Made by a program: the position numbers and the translations under genes | In this document: positions 37,619-49,031 of the stretch, piece by piece | How the letters are laid out: each line of letters opens with the position of its first letter | How positions within the stretch are numbered: the stretch's first letter is position 1 | Source: Croceicoccus sediminis | GTDB taxonomy: Bacteria; Pseudomonadota; Alphaproteobacteria; Sphingomonadales; Sphingomonadaceae | Length of the DNA: 64,000 bases | Assembly: GCF_007570835.1 (NCBI RefSeq) | Contig: NZ_SUNC01000001.1 | Location: 1,612,001-1,676,000 of the forward strand | Direction: 5' to 3' | Notes under the pieces: generated by a model | Databases searched by the model: none | Told to the model about the DNA's origin: nothing | What the model saw: only the letters and a program-made list of their open reading frames with translations

Positions 37619-38545
37619 ATGATTCGCCTCACCTCTCTCGATCCCGTGCCCGATGCCTTGCGCGGCGCCGTCATGGCGCTGGGCAATTTCGATGGCATCC
37701 ACCGCGGACACCAGTCCGTGATCGGCAAGGCGGTCGAACTGGGCCGGGCGCAGGGCCGCCCCGTCATCGTCGCCACGTTCGATCCGCACCCGGTGCGCTT
37801 TTTCAAACCCGATGCCCAGCCGTTCCGCCTGACTTCGCTCGACCAGCGCGAGGCCCGCTTCGCCGAACTGGGCGCAGATGCGATGATGGTCTTCGAATTC
37901 GGCGCAAGGCTTGCTGGCACAACCGCGCAGGAATTCGTGGCCGACCTTCTGGCGCGCGACATGGGCGTGAGCGCGGTCGTGACCGGCACCGACTTCACTT
38001 TCGGCAAGGGCAAGCAGGGCGATGTCGCCATGCTCGGCACGCTGGGCCGCGAAGTCGGGATCGAGGCGATCGGCGTCGCCCCGATCGAGGAAAACGGCGA
38101 TGTCGTGTCCTCCAGCCGCATCCGCGACGCGCTGTGGTCGGGCGACCCGCAGACGGCGGCGCGCCTGCTGACCCGCCCTTTCGCGATTCGCGGCAAGGTC
38201 CAGCACGGCGACAAGGTGGGCCGCACGATCGGCTATCCCACCGCCAATATCGATCTCGGCAGCTATATTCGCCCGAAGTACGGCATCTACGCCGTGACCG
38301 GCCTGCTGCCCGACGGGCGTTTGCTGAAAGGTGCGGCCAACCTTGGCATTCGCCCCACGTTCGACCCGCCCAAGGAACTGCTGGAGCCCTATTTCTTCGA
38401 TTTTTCCGAAGATCTCTACGATCAGGAAATCGAGGTCGCGTTCCATCACTTCATCCGGCCCGAGGCAAAGTTCGACAGCCTCGACGCGCTTGTCGCGCAG
38501 ATGGAAAAAGACTGTGACGAGGCGCGCAGGCTTTTAGACGCTTAA
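37619..38545 (+). CDS. ribF: Bifunctional riboflavin kinase/FAD synthetase
   Basis: RibF makes FMN from riboflavin and then FAD. The N-terminal FAD synthetase domain has GNFDGIHRGHQ and FDPHPVRFF, and SSSRIRDAL closes the nucleotidyl-transfer site. The C-terminal riboflavin kinase domain has GRTIGYPTANI and the later YEAxxxxFxxD-type segment around LYDQEIEVAFHHFIRPE. The 308-residue length is standard. It lies in the common order ribF-ileS-lspA. Confidence 0.95.
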   Translation: MIRLTSLDPVPDALRGAVMALGNFDGIHRGHQSVIGKAVELGRAQGRPVIVATFDPHPVRFFKPDAQPFRLTSLDQREARFAELGADAMMVFEFGARLAGTTAQEFVADLLARDMGVSAVVTGTDFTFGKGKQGDVAMLGTLGREVGIEAIGVAPIEENGDVVSSSRIRDALWSGDPQTAARLLTRPFAIRGKVQHGDKVGRTIGYPTANIDLGSYIRPKYGIYAVTGLLPDGRLLKGAANLGIRPTFDPPKELLEPYFFDFSEDLYDQEIEVAFHHFIRPEAKFDSLDALVAQMEKDCDEARRLLDA

Positions 38546-38588
38546 GGGCGCTTTATCCGCGCGCCGCTTTGTTCTAGGTGCGCCGGTC

Positions 38589-41465
38589 ATGACCGAAAAG
38601 CACAGCGCCAAAGACAGAGATTTCAAAGACACGGTTTTCCTGCCGAAGACCGACTTTCCCATGAAGGCCGGGCTTCCTGCGAAGGAACCGGGCATTCTGG
38701 CGCGCTGGCAGGACATGAACCTCTATGAAAAGCTGCGCGAGGCGCGCGCAGATCGTGAAAAGTTCATCCTGCACGACGGCCCCCCGTACGCGAACGGCGA
38801 CATGCATATCGGCCACGCGCTGAACCACGTGCTGAAGGACATGGTTGTCCGCACGCAGAGCCTGCTTGGCAAGAACGCGCCCTACGTTCCGGGCTGGGAC
38901 TGTCACGGCCTTCCGATCGAGTGGAAGGTGGAGGAGCAGTATCGCAAGAAAAAGAAGAACAAGGACGAGGTTCCGGCAAAGGAATTCCGCGCCGAATGCC
39001 GCGCCTATGCGCAGCATTGGGTGGACGTTCAGCGCGAACAGCTGAAGCGGCTTGGCATCAACGGCGACTGGGACCATCCGTACCTGACGATGCAGTTCGA
39101 GAGCGAGGCGACGATCGTTGCCGAACTGCTGAAGTTTGCCGAATCCGGCCAACTCTATCGCGGCGCGAAGCCAGTGATGTGGTCGCCGGTCGAAAAGACC
39201 GCGCTGGCGGAAGCCGAGGTCGAATACGAGGACATCACCTCGACCCAGATCGACGTGGCGTTCGAGATCACCGACGCCCCTGCCGAGGATCTCGTCGGAG
39301 CCTATGCGGTCATCTGGACGACTACCCCATGGACGATCCCGGTGAACCAGGCGCTCGCCTATGGGCCGGACGTCGATTATGTCCTGCTCACCATCGGCGA
39401 TCTGCCCGAAGATGCCCCCGACACGGCATTGACGCTGGTATGGCGCGCGCTGGCGCAAGATGGCACCCGCATTCTTGCTGCCGAGCAGCTCGTAGCTCCG
39501 TTTGCACAGCGCCTCGGCAAGATGCTGGGCGCCACGCCGACGTTTGATGTCGTTCGCTCGCTCAAAGGCTCCGACCTCGCCGGCACCGTCGCCCGCCATC
39601 CGATGCACGAACTCGGCGGGTTCTACGCCGCGCCGCGTCCGCTGTTGCCCGGCGATTTCGTCACAACCGAGTCCGGCACCGGTCTCGTCCACATGGCGCC
39701 CGATCATGGCGAGGACGACTTCGACCTCTGCAAGGCGCACGGCATCGAACCCAAGTTCGTGGTCGAGGGCGATGGACGCTACCGCGAGGACTGGCTCTGG
39801 CTGCCGCGCACCGATGAACGGTCGATGTCGGTCATCCATCCCAAGTTCAACGCGCCTGATGGCCCGGTCTGTTCGGACTTGCGTGAAGTCGGCGCTCTCC
39901 TCAGCGCGTCCACCGACTATCAACACTCTTATCCACATAGCTGGCGGTCGAAGGCCAAGGTCATCTTCCGCTGCACGCCGCAGTGGTTCGTGCCGATGGA
40001 CCAGAAAGAGGGTGACGAGCGCACGTTGCGTGAAAAGGCGCTCTCCGCGCTCGACGAAACCCGCTTCGTCCCCGCCAAGGGCCGCAACCGCATCGGTTCG
40101 ATGGTCGAAGGCCGTCCCGACTGGGTCCTCTCGCGCCAGCGTGCGTGGGGCGTGCCGATCACGCTCTTTGTCGACCGCAAGACCGGCCAGTACCTTGTCG
40201 ATCCGGCGGTCAATGCCCGGATCGTCGAATCCATCCGCACGCACGGCGTCGACGGGTGGGACGAGGAGCATGCCGCCGCGATCCTCGGCCCCGACTATAA
40301 TCTCGACGATTACGAGCGGGTCACCGACATCCTCGACGTCTGGTTCGATTCGGGTTCGACGCACGCCTTCGTGCTCGAATCGGGTCGCTGGCCAGACCTC
40401 ACGTGGCCAGCCGATCTCTATCTGGAAGGCAGCGACCAGCATCGCGGCTGGTTCCAGTCTTCGCTGCTCGAAAGCTGCGGCACGCGCGGCCGCGCGCCTT
40501 ACAAGGCAGTGCTGACCCATGGCTTCACCATGGACGCCAAGGGCATGAAGATGTCGAAGTCGCTGGGCAACACGATCAGCCCGCTCGACACGATGCGCGA
40601 CTATGGCGCGGACATCATCCGCCTGTGGGCGCTCTCGGTCGACTATACCGAGGATCACCGCATCGGGCCGGAAATCCTGAAGGGCGTTGCCGACAACTAT
40701 CGCAAGCTGCGCAACACGTTCCGCTATCTGCTCGGCGCGCTGGACGGTTTCACTGAGGCGGAGCGTCTGCCGGTTGCCGAAATGCCGGAGCTGGAACGCT
40801 ACGTTCTCTCGCTGCTGGGCGATCTGGATGCGAAGCTGAAGGCTTGTGTCGACGATTTCGACTTCAACACATACACCCGCGCGCTGTCGGATTTCTGCAA
40901 CGAGGACTTGTCCGCGTTCTTCTTCGACATCCGCAAGGACAACCTCTACTGCGACGCGCCCACCGACACGGGCCGCCGCGCATATCGCACCGTGCTCGAC
41001 ACGCTGTTCCACGCGCTGGTCCGCTATGCCGCGCCGGTTCTGGTCTTCACCAGCGAAGAGGTATGGGGCACGCGTTATCCCGATGAAGGTAGCGTCCACC
41101 TCCTCGAATGGCCCGAAGTTCCCGCTGCCGATGCAAACAACGCACGCTGGGACGCGCTGCGCGATCTGCGCGAGAAAGTGACCGAGGCGATCGAGCCCTA
41201 TCGCCGCGAAAAGACCATCCGATCGAGCCTCCAGGCCGAAGTCGAAGTGCCCGCAAGTGCGGTGCCCGAAGGCTTCAGCGATGAGGATCTGGCCAACCTG
41301 TTCATCACCGCGACAGTCACGCGCGGGCAAGGCGACGCCGTGATCGTGAAGCCTACCGACATGGCCAAGTGCGGCCGCTGCTGGCGCCATCTTCCCGAAG
41401 TGGCCGAAGACGGCGACGCCTGTCACCGCTGCGAAGCCGTGCTCGAAGGAATGGAAGCGGCCTGA
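38589..41465 (+). CDS. ileS: Isoleucyl-tRNA synthetase
   Basis: This class I synthetase charges tRNA-Ile. The HIGH motif is in PPYANGDMHIGHALN near residue 65 and the KMSKS motif is in GMKMSKSLGNTI. The editing domain lies between them (WTTTPWTIPVNQALAY, TGLVHMAPDHGEDDF). The C-terminus carries the zinc-binding CGRCW and CHRCE pairs. The 958-residue length is typical. The lspA start overlaps its stop. Confidence 0.98.
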   Translation: MTEKHSAKDRDFKDTVFLPKTDFPMKAGLPAKEPGILARWQDMNLYEKLREARADREKFILHDGPPYANGDMHIGHALNHVLKDMVVRTQSLLGKNAPYVPGWDCHGLPIEWKVEEQYRKKKKNKDEVPAKEFRAECRAYAQHWVDVQREQLKRLGINGDWDHPYLTMQFESEATIVAELLKFAESGQLYRGAKPVMWSPVEKTALAEAEVEYEDITSTQIDVAFEITDAPAEDLVGAYAVIWTTTPWTIPVNQALAYGPDVDYVLLTIGDLPEDAPDTALTLVWRALAQDGTRILAAEQLVAPFAQRLGKMLGATPTFDVVRSLKGSDLAGTVARHPMHELGGFYAAPRPLLPGDFVTTESGTGLVHMAPDHGEDDFDLCKAHGIEPKFVVEGDGRYREDWLWLPRTDERSMSVIHPKFNAPDGPVCSDLREVGALLSASTDYQHSYPHSWRSKAKVIFRCTPQWFVPMDQKEGDERTLREKALSALDETRFVPAKGRNRIGSMVEGRPDWVLSRQRAWGVPITLFVDRKTGQYLVDPAVNARIVESIRTHGVDGWDEEHAAAILGPDYNLDDYERVTDILDVWFDSGSTHAFVLESGRWPDLTWPADLYLEGSDQHRGWFQSSLLESCGTRGRAPYKAVLTHGFTMDAKGMKMSKSLGNTISPLDTMRDYGADIIRLWALSVDYTEDHRIGPEILKGVADNYRKLRNTFRYLLGALDGFTEAERLPVAEMPELERYVLSLLGDLDAKLKACVDDFDFNTYTRALSDFCNEDLSAFFFDIRKDNLYCDAPTDTGRRAYRTVLDTLFHALVRYAAPVLVFTSEEVWGTRYPDEGSVHLLEWPEVPAADANNARWDALRDLREKVTEAIEPYRREKTIRSSLQAEVEVPASAVPEGFSDEDLANLFITATVTRGQGDAVIVKPTDMAKCGRCWRHLPEVAEDGDACHRCEAVLEGMEAA

Positions 41466-42001
41466 TGGGCATCGTCACGCCCAAACGGGTGCAGGGCCTG
41501 ATCATCGCGGCTGCCGTGGTGATCGTGGACCAGTTCGTGAAATGGTTCGTGCTGTCGATCCTAAAACTGCGCGAGGTCGGCGTTGTCGACCTGCTGCCGT
41601 TCTTCGACCTGCGCTATGCCGAAAACCGCGGTATTTCGTACGGATTGCTGACCGCGGACAGCCTTGAGGGGCGCATCGGCCTGTTCCTGCTCACCGGGAT
41701 CATCGCGCTGGGCGTGCTGATCTGGATGTTCCGCGAAAACAAGATGGGCGATATCGTCGCGCTGGCACTGGTGCTGGGCGGCGCGCTGGGCAATATCATC
41801 GACAGGGTGCGGTTCACGTACGTCGTGGACTACGCCGACTTTCACCTTGGAACATGGCGGCCCTTCGCCGTGTTCAACGTCGCCGACGCGGCAATATCGG
41901 CAGGCGTCGTCTTGCTGCTTGCCCGTTCGCTCTTCATAAGCGACAAGCCTTCCGACGAAGGCAAAGACTATCAGGCCGGTGCGGCCACGGAGAACAAATG
42001 A
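41465..42001 (+). CDS. lspA: Lipoprotein signal peptidase
   Basis: LspA cleaves prolipoprotein signal peptides at the inner membrane after diacylglyceryl transfer. The protein (178 residues) has four membrane segments and both catalytic aspartates: NIIDRVRFTYVVDYADF and FNVADAAISAG. It starts within the ileS stop (TGATG) and overlaps the following lipoprotein gene (ATGA). Confidence 0.96.
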   Translation: MGIVTPKRVQGLIIAAAVVIVDQFVKWFVLSILKLREVGVVDLLPFFDLRYAENRGISYGLLTADSLEGRIGLFLLTGIIALGVLIWMFRENKMGDIVALALVLGGALGNIIDRVRFTYVVDYADFHLGTWRPFAVFNVADAAISAGVVLLLARSLFISDKPSDEGKDYQAGAATENK

Positions 42002-42411
42002 TGCGTCTGAAATCCGCCATGCTCGTACTGGCTTCCTCGGCGATGCTGGCCGGGTGCACCAGCGGGCTCAACATCTTTGGCCGCGACCGTCCCGATGAAA
42101 TGGCCGTGTCGCGTCAGGCTCCGCTCGCCGTCCCGCCGGACTTCGCGCTGACCCCGCCGGAACCGGGCGCCCCGCGTCCGCAGGAACCCACCGCCAGCCA
42201 GCAGGCACTGGAAGCCCTTTTCGGCGGCCCTGCTGCCCGCAGCGGCGTCGAAACCAGCGCGGTGATGAAGGCCGGCAGCGCCGATGCGGGCATCCGCTCC
42301 GCCGTCGGCGATCCCGACACGCACACCGTCGACAAAGGTGTCGTCACCCGCGACATCGTGGCCGCGCCCGAAGGCGATGGCCGCAACGCGCAGGCCGTGA
42401 TCCCCGGCTGA
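41998..42411 (+). CDS. DUF3035 family lipoprotein
   Basis: The 137-residue product has a lipoprotein signal with lipobox LAGC (ASSAMLAGCTSG) and a Pro-rich segment (QAPLAVPPDFALTPPEPGAPRPQEP) that identifies the family, often annotated as the beta-barrel assembly-enhancing-like DUF3035. Its start overlaps lspA as ATGA, fitting the fact that it is itself a substrate of that peptidase. The function is unknown. It is convergent with the CorC-type gene 35 bp away. Confidence 0.85.
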   Translation: MMRLKSAMLVLASSAMLAGCTSGLNIFGRDRPDEMAVSRQAPLAVPPDFALTPPEPGAPRPQEPTASQQALEALFGGPAARSGVETSAVMKAGSADAGIRSAVGDPDTHTVDKGVVTRDIVAAPEGDGRNAQAVIPG

Positions 42412-42446
42412 TCGTCGGGGTCAAAGGCCCTTAAAATTCAGGAATT

Positions 42447-43772
42447 TCAGTCGGCGTCCGGGTCAGTCTCGGGCGCCGACTTTTCACGTATGGCCAGCAG
42501 CTTGTCGATGCGGCGACCGTCCATGTCGACGATCTCGATCCGCCAGCCCTGGTCGATGAAGTATTCGCCCTCCACCGGCAGCTTTTTCAGCACCCAGAGC
42601 ACGTAACCCGCCGCCGTTGCGAAATCGCGCGGTTCGGGCATGTCGATGGCCAGCCCCTCGGCCAGCCGGTCCACCGGCAGCGCACCCGACAAAAGGAGCG
42701 AGCCGTCCTCACGCTCCACGATCAGCGGATCGTCGCCATCGTCGCTATGCGCGGCAAACTGGCCGACCAGCGCATCGAGCAGGTCGGCAGGCGTCACGAT
42801 CCCTTCGAAGTGCCCGTATTCGTCGTGGACCATCGCCATCGCCACATCGCCGCCCCGCATGATGCGCAGCGCGTCGAGCGCGTCGATCTGGTCGGGGATG
42901 ATCTCGGCCTTCTTCATCAGGCGCGTCACGCTGGGCTTGCGCCCCTTCATCAGCGCGGCAAGCAGTTCGCGGACCTTGACCACGCCGATGATATTCTCGA
43001 CCGAACCGTGGCCCACCGGCAGCAGCGAATGGGGCGAGGACGCGATGGCCTTGCGCATGTCCGCCTCGCTCGCGCGGCGTTCGATCCAGTCGATCTCGGT
43101 GCGCGGGGTCATCAATTCGCGCACGGGACGTTCGGCCAGTTTCAGCACTTCGGCCATGATCGTGCGTTCGGCTTCCTCGATCGCGCCGGACCGGGTCGCC
43201 TCGGTCATGATCAGCTTCAGCTCTTCGGCGGTCATGCCTGCATCGCCGGTCTTGCGCATGCCGATCAGGCGCAACAGCAGGCTCGTGCTCTTGTCTAGCA
43301 ACCAGACCAGCGGGGCGGCCATGCGCGACAACATCTTCATCGGCGGGGCGGCAAAAACCGCGATTTTCTCACGCGAGCGGAGGGCGATCTGCTTTGGCGC
43401 CAGTTCACCCACGACGAGCGAGACATAAGTGGTCAGGACGATCACCAGCGCAAAACCCGCGGTCTGCGCAGTGTCTGGGTCAAGCCCGAGCAGGGCGAGC
43501 CGTTCGCCCACCGGCTTGCCAAGGCTTGCGCCCGAATAGGCGCCCGCGATGATCCCGATAAGCGTGATGCCGATCTGCACGGTGGACAGGAACTTGCCGC
43601 TGTCTGCGACGAGTTCGAGCGCGATCTTCGCGCGCTTCGATCCGTCTTCGGCCATGTGCCGCAGGCGCGCCGTGCGCGAGGAAACTATCGCGAGTTCGGA
43701 AAGCGAGAACAATCCATTGAGCAGGATCAGGCCAACGATGATGAGGACGTCGGTCCACGGAAAGGGTGACAA
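42447..43772 (-). CDS. CNNM/HlyC/CorC family membrane protein with CBS pair
   Basis: The 441-residue protein has an N-terminal DUF21 membrane domain (about residues 1-190, with three or four spans and NGLFSLSELAIVSSRTARL), two CBS domains in the middle (from VRELMTPRTEIDWI and around IRGGDVAMAMVHDEYGHFEGIVT) and a C-terminal CorC_HlyC domain (LPVDRLAEGLAI, GYVLWVLKKLPVEGEYF). Members are linked to magnesium or cobalt efflux; the older name hemolysin does not describe the role. Confidence 0.92.
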   Translation of the reverse strand: MSPFPWTDVLIIVGLILLNGLFSLSELAIVSSRTARLRHMAEDGSKRAKIALELVADSGKFLSTVQIGITLIGIIAGAYSGASLGKPVGERLALLGLDPDTAQTAGFALVIVLTTYVSLVVGELAPKQIALRSREKIAVFAAPPMKMLSRMAAPLVWLLDKSTSLLLRLIGMRKTGDAGMTAEELKLIMTEATRSGAIEEAERTIMAEVLKLAERPVRELMTPRTEIDWIERRASEADMRKAIASSPHSLLPVGHGSVENIIGVVKVRELLAALMKGRKPSVTRLMKKAEIIPDQIDALDALRIMRGGDVAMAMVHDEYGHFEGIVTPADLLDALVGQFAAHSDDGDDPLIVEREDGSLLLSGALPVDRLAEGLAIDMPEPRDFATAAGYVLWVLKKLPVEGEYFIDQGWRIEIVDMDGRRIDKLLAIREKSAPETDPDAD

Positions 43773-43916
43773 GCTTAAAAGCCTCGCCCAGGAATATTTT
43801 TCATAGCCCAGCCAGATAGCGGCATAGGACCGCTTCTAGCAAGAGAGCGCGCAAGGCCTGAAGCATGTCGCCAGCCCGTCGCGCGAAAACAATTCGCCGT
43901 CTTCGTCTCGTCACAT

Positions 43917-43942
43917 GGAACAACGATGCCATGTTGCGCGTT
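43917..43942 (+). promoter_or_regulatory. EcfG-type stress promoter of the OmpA-family gene
   Basis: GGAAC at 43917-43921 and CGTT at 43939-43942 are separated by 17 bp, a full match to the EcfG pattern GGAAC-N16/17-CGTT. The expected transcript start near 43949 leaves a 5' leader of about 65 nt before the ATG at 44015. EcfG itself is encoded at 54.4 kb. Confidence 0.7.
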
Positions 43943-44014
43943 TGGAAATTCGAACGCCGGGCATGGCGTGATTGCCTCTGCCCGGTCAAAGAACAACTTC
44001 GGAGGAAAAACCTC

Positions 44015-44704
44015 ATGGCACGTCGCCGTTATCTTACTGCTGCAATCGCAACCGTCTCGCTGCTGGGCGTGTCCGCCTGCGTCACCGACCCGAACACGGG
44101 TGAAAAGAAGGTGTCGCGCACCGTCCTCGGTTCTGCCGGCGGCGCGGCCGCAGGTTACCTGCTGGGCGGCATCATCGGCGGCAAGACCGCCCGTATCGTC
44201 GGCGCAGGCGTCGGCGGTGTTGCCGGCGGTGTCGTCGGTTACAAGATGGACCAGCAGATCAAGGAACTGAAGGAACAGACCGCCGGTTCGGGCATCGATG
44301 TCACCGACGAAGGCGACTACATCAAGGTCAACCTTCCCGACGGCGTGACTTTCGCCACCGACAGTTCGACGATCTCGCCCTCGTTCAAGGCGGTTCTCGA
44401 CGATATCGCCGCGTCGCTGATCCAGTATCCGGACAGCCTCGTCGACGTTTACGGTTTCACCGACAACACCGGCTCGGAAGCGTACAATCTTCAACTTTCG
44501 GAACGCCGCGCCAAGGCGGTTGCCGATTACCTGATCTATCAGGGCGTTCCGGCGGCCCGCCTCGCCACCAAGGGCTTCGGTGAAGATCCGAACTACTTCG
44601 TAGCTAGCAACGACACGGCCGAAGGCCGCGCGATGAACCGCCGCGTCGAGATCAAGATCGTTCCGATCAGCCAGGAAGACGTCCAGGCCGCACAGGGGAA
44701 CTAA
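44015..44704 (+). CDS. OmpA family outer-membrane lipoprotein (YiaD-like)
   Basis: The 229-residue product has a lipoprotein signal (AAIATVSLLGVSAC), a Gly-rich, glycine-zipper-like hydrophobic region (GSAGGAAAGYLLGGIIGG, then GAGVGGVAGGVVGYKMDQQI) and a C-terminal OmpA peptidoglycan-binding domain (FATDSSTISPSFKAVLDDIA, VYGFTDNTGSEAYNLQLSERRA, NRRVEIKI). It probably links the outer membrane to peptidoglycan. GGAGG lies 10 bp before the ATG. An EcfG-type promoter upstream places it in the general stress regulon. Confidence 0.93.
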   Translation: MARRRYLTAAIATVSLLGVSACVTDPNTGEKKVSRTVLGSAGGAAAGYLLGGIIGGKTARIVGAGVGGVAGGVVGYKMDQQIKELKEQTAGSGIDVTDEGDYIKVNLPDGVTFATDSSTISPSFKAVLDDIAASLIQYPDSLVDVYGFTDNTGSEAYNLQLSERRAKAVADYLIYQGVPAARLATKGFGEDPNYFVASNDTAEGRAMNRRVEIKIVPISQEDVQAAQGN

Positions 44705-44762
44705 GCCCCTCCTGCGATCGGGCTCTTCGTCCAGATTTTCGGCGACGGCCGGAAAGCACGGG

Positions 44763-45542
44763 TCAGGCGGACAACCGCCTGGCCCGTTCGCTTATCCGCT
44801 CGACAGCCGCTTCGTGGATCGCCGGCGCGCTGACCAGCAGGCCGAAGGCACGCGGATCGCGCTTGTTGTAGGCCAGCGCCCTGCCGAACGCGTCGGTCAC
44901 CGCCGCCCCCGCCTCGCGCGCGATCAGGCCCGCGGCACCGATATCCCATTCATACCCCCAGCGCAGCGTTGCCAGCAGGTCCGCTTCATCGGCGGCGACC
45001 ATTGCGATGCGCAGCGCGATCGAATTGGGCTTGTCCACGCAAGTCAGGTCGCTGTCTTCCTTGGGCAGAGCATCGGCCGGGGTCCGCGCGCCGGACAGCT
45101 GGGTCCGCCGACTCGATACGAGCCGCTTTCCGTTGCGGTAAGAACCCTGCCCTGCCTGCGCCGTCCAATATTCGTGCCGTGCCGGTGCGTTGAGCCCCGC
45201 GATCAGCGGCCGATTGGCACTGACCAGCGCGACCGAAATCGACCATCCCGTACGCCCGCGCAGAAAGTCCCGCGTCCCGTCGATCGGATCGACTAGCCAG
45301 ATCAGCCCACCCTCCAGCCTGTCGGGCGCGTCGACGGTCTCTTCCGAAAGCCAGCCCGCAGACGGCAGAAGGTCTGTCAGCGCGTCCTTCAGATAGCTGT
45401 TCACGGCAAGGTCGGCGGCGCAGACCGGGCTGTTGTCGTCCTTCTGCCAGGTCTTGGGTTCATGACCCATGCCGGGCCACTGGGCGAGAGCGATTCGCCC
45501 AGCCTCGGCCATGATCGAGTCGAATCTTGCGCGGTTCAGCAT
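44763..45542 (-). CDS. cysQ: 3'(2'),5'-bisphosphate nucleotidase CysQ / inositol monophosphatase family
   Basis: The protein (about 259 residues) is a Mg-dependent phosphatase of the inositol monophosphatase superfamily. The metal-binding motifs are the EE of [25 protein letters not shown] and [15 protein letters not shown]. CysQ removes 3'-phosphoadenosine 5'-phosphate from sulfate assimilation; this is the best family match, but related inositol or histidinol phosphatases cannot be wholly excluded. The ATG at 45542 ([11 protein letters not shown]) is preferred over one seven codons upstream. Confidence 0.85.
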   Translation of the reverse strand: MLNRARFDSIMAEAGRIALAQWPGMGHEPKTWQKDDNSPVCAADLAVNSYLKDALTDLLPSAGWLSEETVDAPDRLEGGLIWLVDPIDGTRDFLRGRTGWSISVALVSANRPLIAGLNAPARHEYWTAQAGQGSYRNGKRLVSSRRTQLSGARTPADALPKEDSDLTCVDKPNSIALRIAMVAADEADLLATLRWGYEWDIGAAGLIAREAGAAVTDAFGRALAYNKRDPRAFGLLVSAPAIHEAAVERISERARRLSA

Positions 45543-45719
45543 GATTACGGTCCGCTGTTGCAAATGATTTGCAAAGTCAAAGATAAACTGGCGGAATGTT
45601 CAGTTTCCGCGCGTCAAGGTGCACATGTAGACGATAGCAGCCCTTTTCAACAGGCCCCCGCTATGCTTTACGCACGTGCGAAACGGGCGCACAGGCCCGG
45701 CAGACAACAAGGATTGGCG

Positions 45720-46919
<1,200 letters not shown>

Positions 46920-46931
46920 ACCTGATTACGG

Positions 46932-46965
46932 AAGGGCCGGTGCCGCAAGGTTCCGGCCCTTTTTC
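46932..46965 (+). terminator. Rho-independent terminator of sucC
   Basis: AAGGGCCGG (46932-46940) pairs with CCGGCCCTT (46953-46961) over a 12-base loop and is followed by a T-run (TTTTT). It lies 12 bp after the sucC stop, which explains the absence of read-through into a sucD-like gene. Confidence 0.9.
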
Positions 46966-47185
46966 TTGTGTCTCATGGCGGCAGAAGACCGCAGACGGGA
47001 CACGGCAGAACGCCTCAGCGATAAATCGCAGTGTCAGGCCTGCCAAAAAACCCAGCTTGCCGTAGCGTCCTTGACCTAGTTAGCGCTCATCCCCACACGC
47101 ATACCTGCAAATATTCGCATCCCGGTCAGGCGCGCCCGATGGCAAAGCGCCAAACCGCATTGCAACCACAGAGAGGACCACTCTT

Positions 47186-47932
47186 ATGAAAGCCCTCGTA
47201 CCCGTAAAGCGGGTGATCGATTACAACGTTAAGCCCCGCGTGAAAGCGGATGGCTCGGGCGTCGATCTCTCCAACGTGAAGATGAGCATGAACCCCTTCG
47301 ACGAAATTGCCGTCGAAGAAGCGATCCGTCTGAAGGAAGCCGGCAAGGTCGAAGAGATCATCGCCGTTTCCGTAGGCCCGGCAAAGGCGCAGGAAACCCT
47401 GCGCACCGCGCTCGCCATGGGCGCGGACAGCGCGATCCTCGTCGAAACCGACGAAGAGGTCGAACCGCTGGCCGTCGCCAAGATTCTGAAGGCCGTGGCT
47501 GCAGAGGTCGAACCCGGCCTCGTGATCCTGGGCAAGCAGGCCATCGACGATGACAGCAACCAGACCGGCCAGATGCTGGCCGCGCTGATGGACCTGCCCC
47601 AGGGCACCTTCGCATCGAAGGTCGAAGTGGACGGGGACAGCGTCAGCGTCACGCGCGAAGTCGACGGCGGCCTTGAAACCGTGAAGCTTTCGCTTCCGGC
47701 CATCGTCACCACCGACCTTCGCCTGAACGAGCCGCGCTACGCTTCGCTGCCCAACATCATGAAGGCGAAGAAGAAGCCGCTCGAAACCAAGACGCCTGCT
47801 GACTACGGCGTGGACATTACCCCGCGCCTGAAGACGACGAACGTATCCGAACCGCCGGTCCGCCAAGCGGGCGTGAAGGTCGCCGACGTCGATGAACTGG
47901 TTGCCAAGCTCAAAGCCATGGGAGTCGCCTGA
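47186..47932 (+). CDS. etfB: Electron transfer flavoprotein beta subunit
   Basis: EtfB, with EtfA, carries electrons from acyl-CoA and other dehydrogenases to ETF-ubiquinone oxidoreductase. The start [20 protein letters not shown], the [13 protein letters not shown] segment, and the recognition loop region [11 protein letters not shown]-type (here [14 protein letters not shown]) are canonical. The length is 248 residues. etfA overlaps its stop (TGATG), as expected for the heterodimer. Confidence 0.97.
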   Translation: MKALVPVKRVIDYNVKPRVKADGSGVDLSNVKMSMNPFDEIAVEEAIRLKEAGKVEEIIAVSVGPAKAQETLRTALAMGADSAILVETDEEVEPLAVAKILKAVAAEVEPGLVILGKQAIDDDSNQTGQMLAALMDLPQGTFASKVEVDGDSVSVTREVDGGLETVKLSLPAIVTTDLRLNEPRYASLPNIMKAKKKPLETKTPADYGVDITPRLKTTNVSEPPVRQAGVKVADVDELVAKLKAMGVA

Positions 47933-48861
47933 TGAAGACGCTCGTCTGGGTCGAACACGACAATTCGAACATGGCCGACGCTACGCTGGCCGCCGTTACT
48001 GCCGCATCGAAGCTGGGTGAAGTCCACCTGCTGGTCGCCGGTTCGGGCTGCCGCGCAGTGGCCGAACAGGCCGCCGCAATCGCGGGCGTGGGCAAAGTTC
48101 ACCTTGCCGACGATGCCGCCTATGCCAATGCACTGGCGGAAAACGTCGCACCGCTGGTCGTCGGCCTGATGGCCGATCACGACGCCTTCGTGTGCCCGGC
48201 CACCACCACCGGCAAGAACATCGCGCCGCGCGTCGCCGCGCTGCTCGACGTGATGCAGATCTCCGACATCCTTTCGGTCGAGGGTGAGAAGACCTTCACG
48301 CGTCCGATCTACGCCGGCAACGCCATCGCGACGGTCGAATCGACCGATGCGAAGCTGGTCATCACCGTGCGCGGCACCGCCTTCGACAAGGCCGAGGCCA
48401 CCGGCGGTTCGGCCGCAATCGAGGACGTCGCCAGCACCGGCGATGCAGGCAAGTCCAGCTTCGTGAGCGCCGAACTCGCCGAGAGCGAGCGCCCCGAACT
48501 GACCAGCGCGAAGATCATCGTGTCGGGCGGCCGTGCGCTGAAGGATGCCGAGACCTTCGAACAGGTCATCATGCCGCTGGCCGACAAGCTGGGCGCAGGC
48601 GTCGGCGCAAGCCGCGCGGCGGTCGACGCGGGCTATGTCCCGAACGACTACCAGGTCGGCCAGACCGGCAAGATCGTGGCACCGGAAGTCTACATCGCCA
48701 TCGGTATTTCGGGCGCGATCCAGCACCTTGCCGGCATGAAGGATTCCAAGACCATCATCGCCATCAACAAGGACGAGGACGCCCCGATTTTCCAGGTCGC
48801 GGACATCGGCCTTGTCGCCGATCTCTACAAGGCCGTGCCGGAGCTGACCGAAAAGCTCTGA
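47932..48861 (+). CDS. etfA: Electron transfer flavoprotein alpha subunit
   Basis: The 309-residue alpha subunit binds FAD through its C-terminal domain: [19 protein letters not shown], then [16 protein letters not shown] and the [20 protein letters not shown] ending. A strong terminator follows. The branched-chain acid degradation genes at 31-34.7 kb feed acyl-CoA dehydrogenases that use this carrier. Confidence 0.97.
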   Translation: MKTLVWVEHDNSNMADATLAAVTAASKLGEVHLLVAGSGCRAVAEQAAAIAGVGKVHLADDAAYANALAENVAPLVVGLMADHDAFVCPATTTGKNIAPRVAALLDVMQISDILSVEGEKTFTRPIYAGNAIATVESTDAKLVITVRGTAFDKAEATGGSAAIEDVASTGDAGKSSFVSAELAESERPELTSAKIIVSGGRALKDAETFEQVIMPLADKLGAGVGASRAAVDAGYVPNDYQVGQTGKIVAPEVYIAIGISGAIQHLAGMKDSKTIIAINKDEDAPIFQVADIGLVADLYKAVPELTEKL

Positions 48862-48884
48862 GCCACAGCTTTACCTGACAAGCG

Positions 48885-48920
48885 AAGGGCGGTGCGTTTC
48901 ACGCGCCGCCCTTTCTTTTT
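48885..48920 (+). terminator. Rho-independent terminator of etfBA
   Basis: AAGGGCGG pairs with CCGCCCTT, with an inner GCG/CGC extension, and TTTCTTTTT follows. It ends 59 bp after the etfA stop. Confidence 0.9.
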
Positions 48921-49031
48921 GTGCGCAGCATAGGTGCATCTCGGGTCTGGCCTTTGACTTGTCACCACTCCTGCCTATGTCTGACGTAATCATCCGCGCG
49001 ATCCCTCGCGCAAAGCCCCCCTGGGAGAGAT

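Noticed and set aside
38574-41426. A 950-codon open frame antisense to ileS, and a similar 366-codon frame antisense to dxs (471-1571)
   Set aside because: Long antisense frames are common in GC-rich genes because of third-position bias. The encoded sequences are rich in Arg, Gly, His and Ala, match no family, and lack ribosome sites, while the sense genes are complete.
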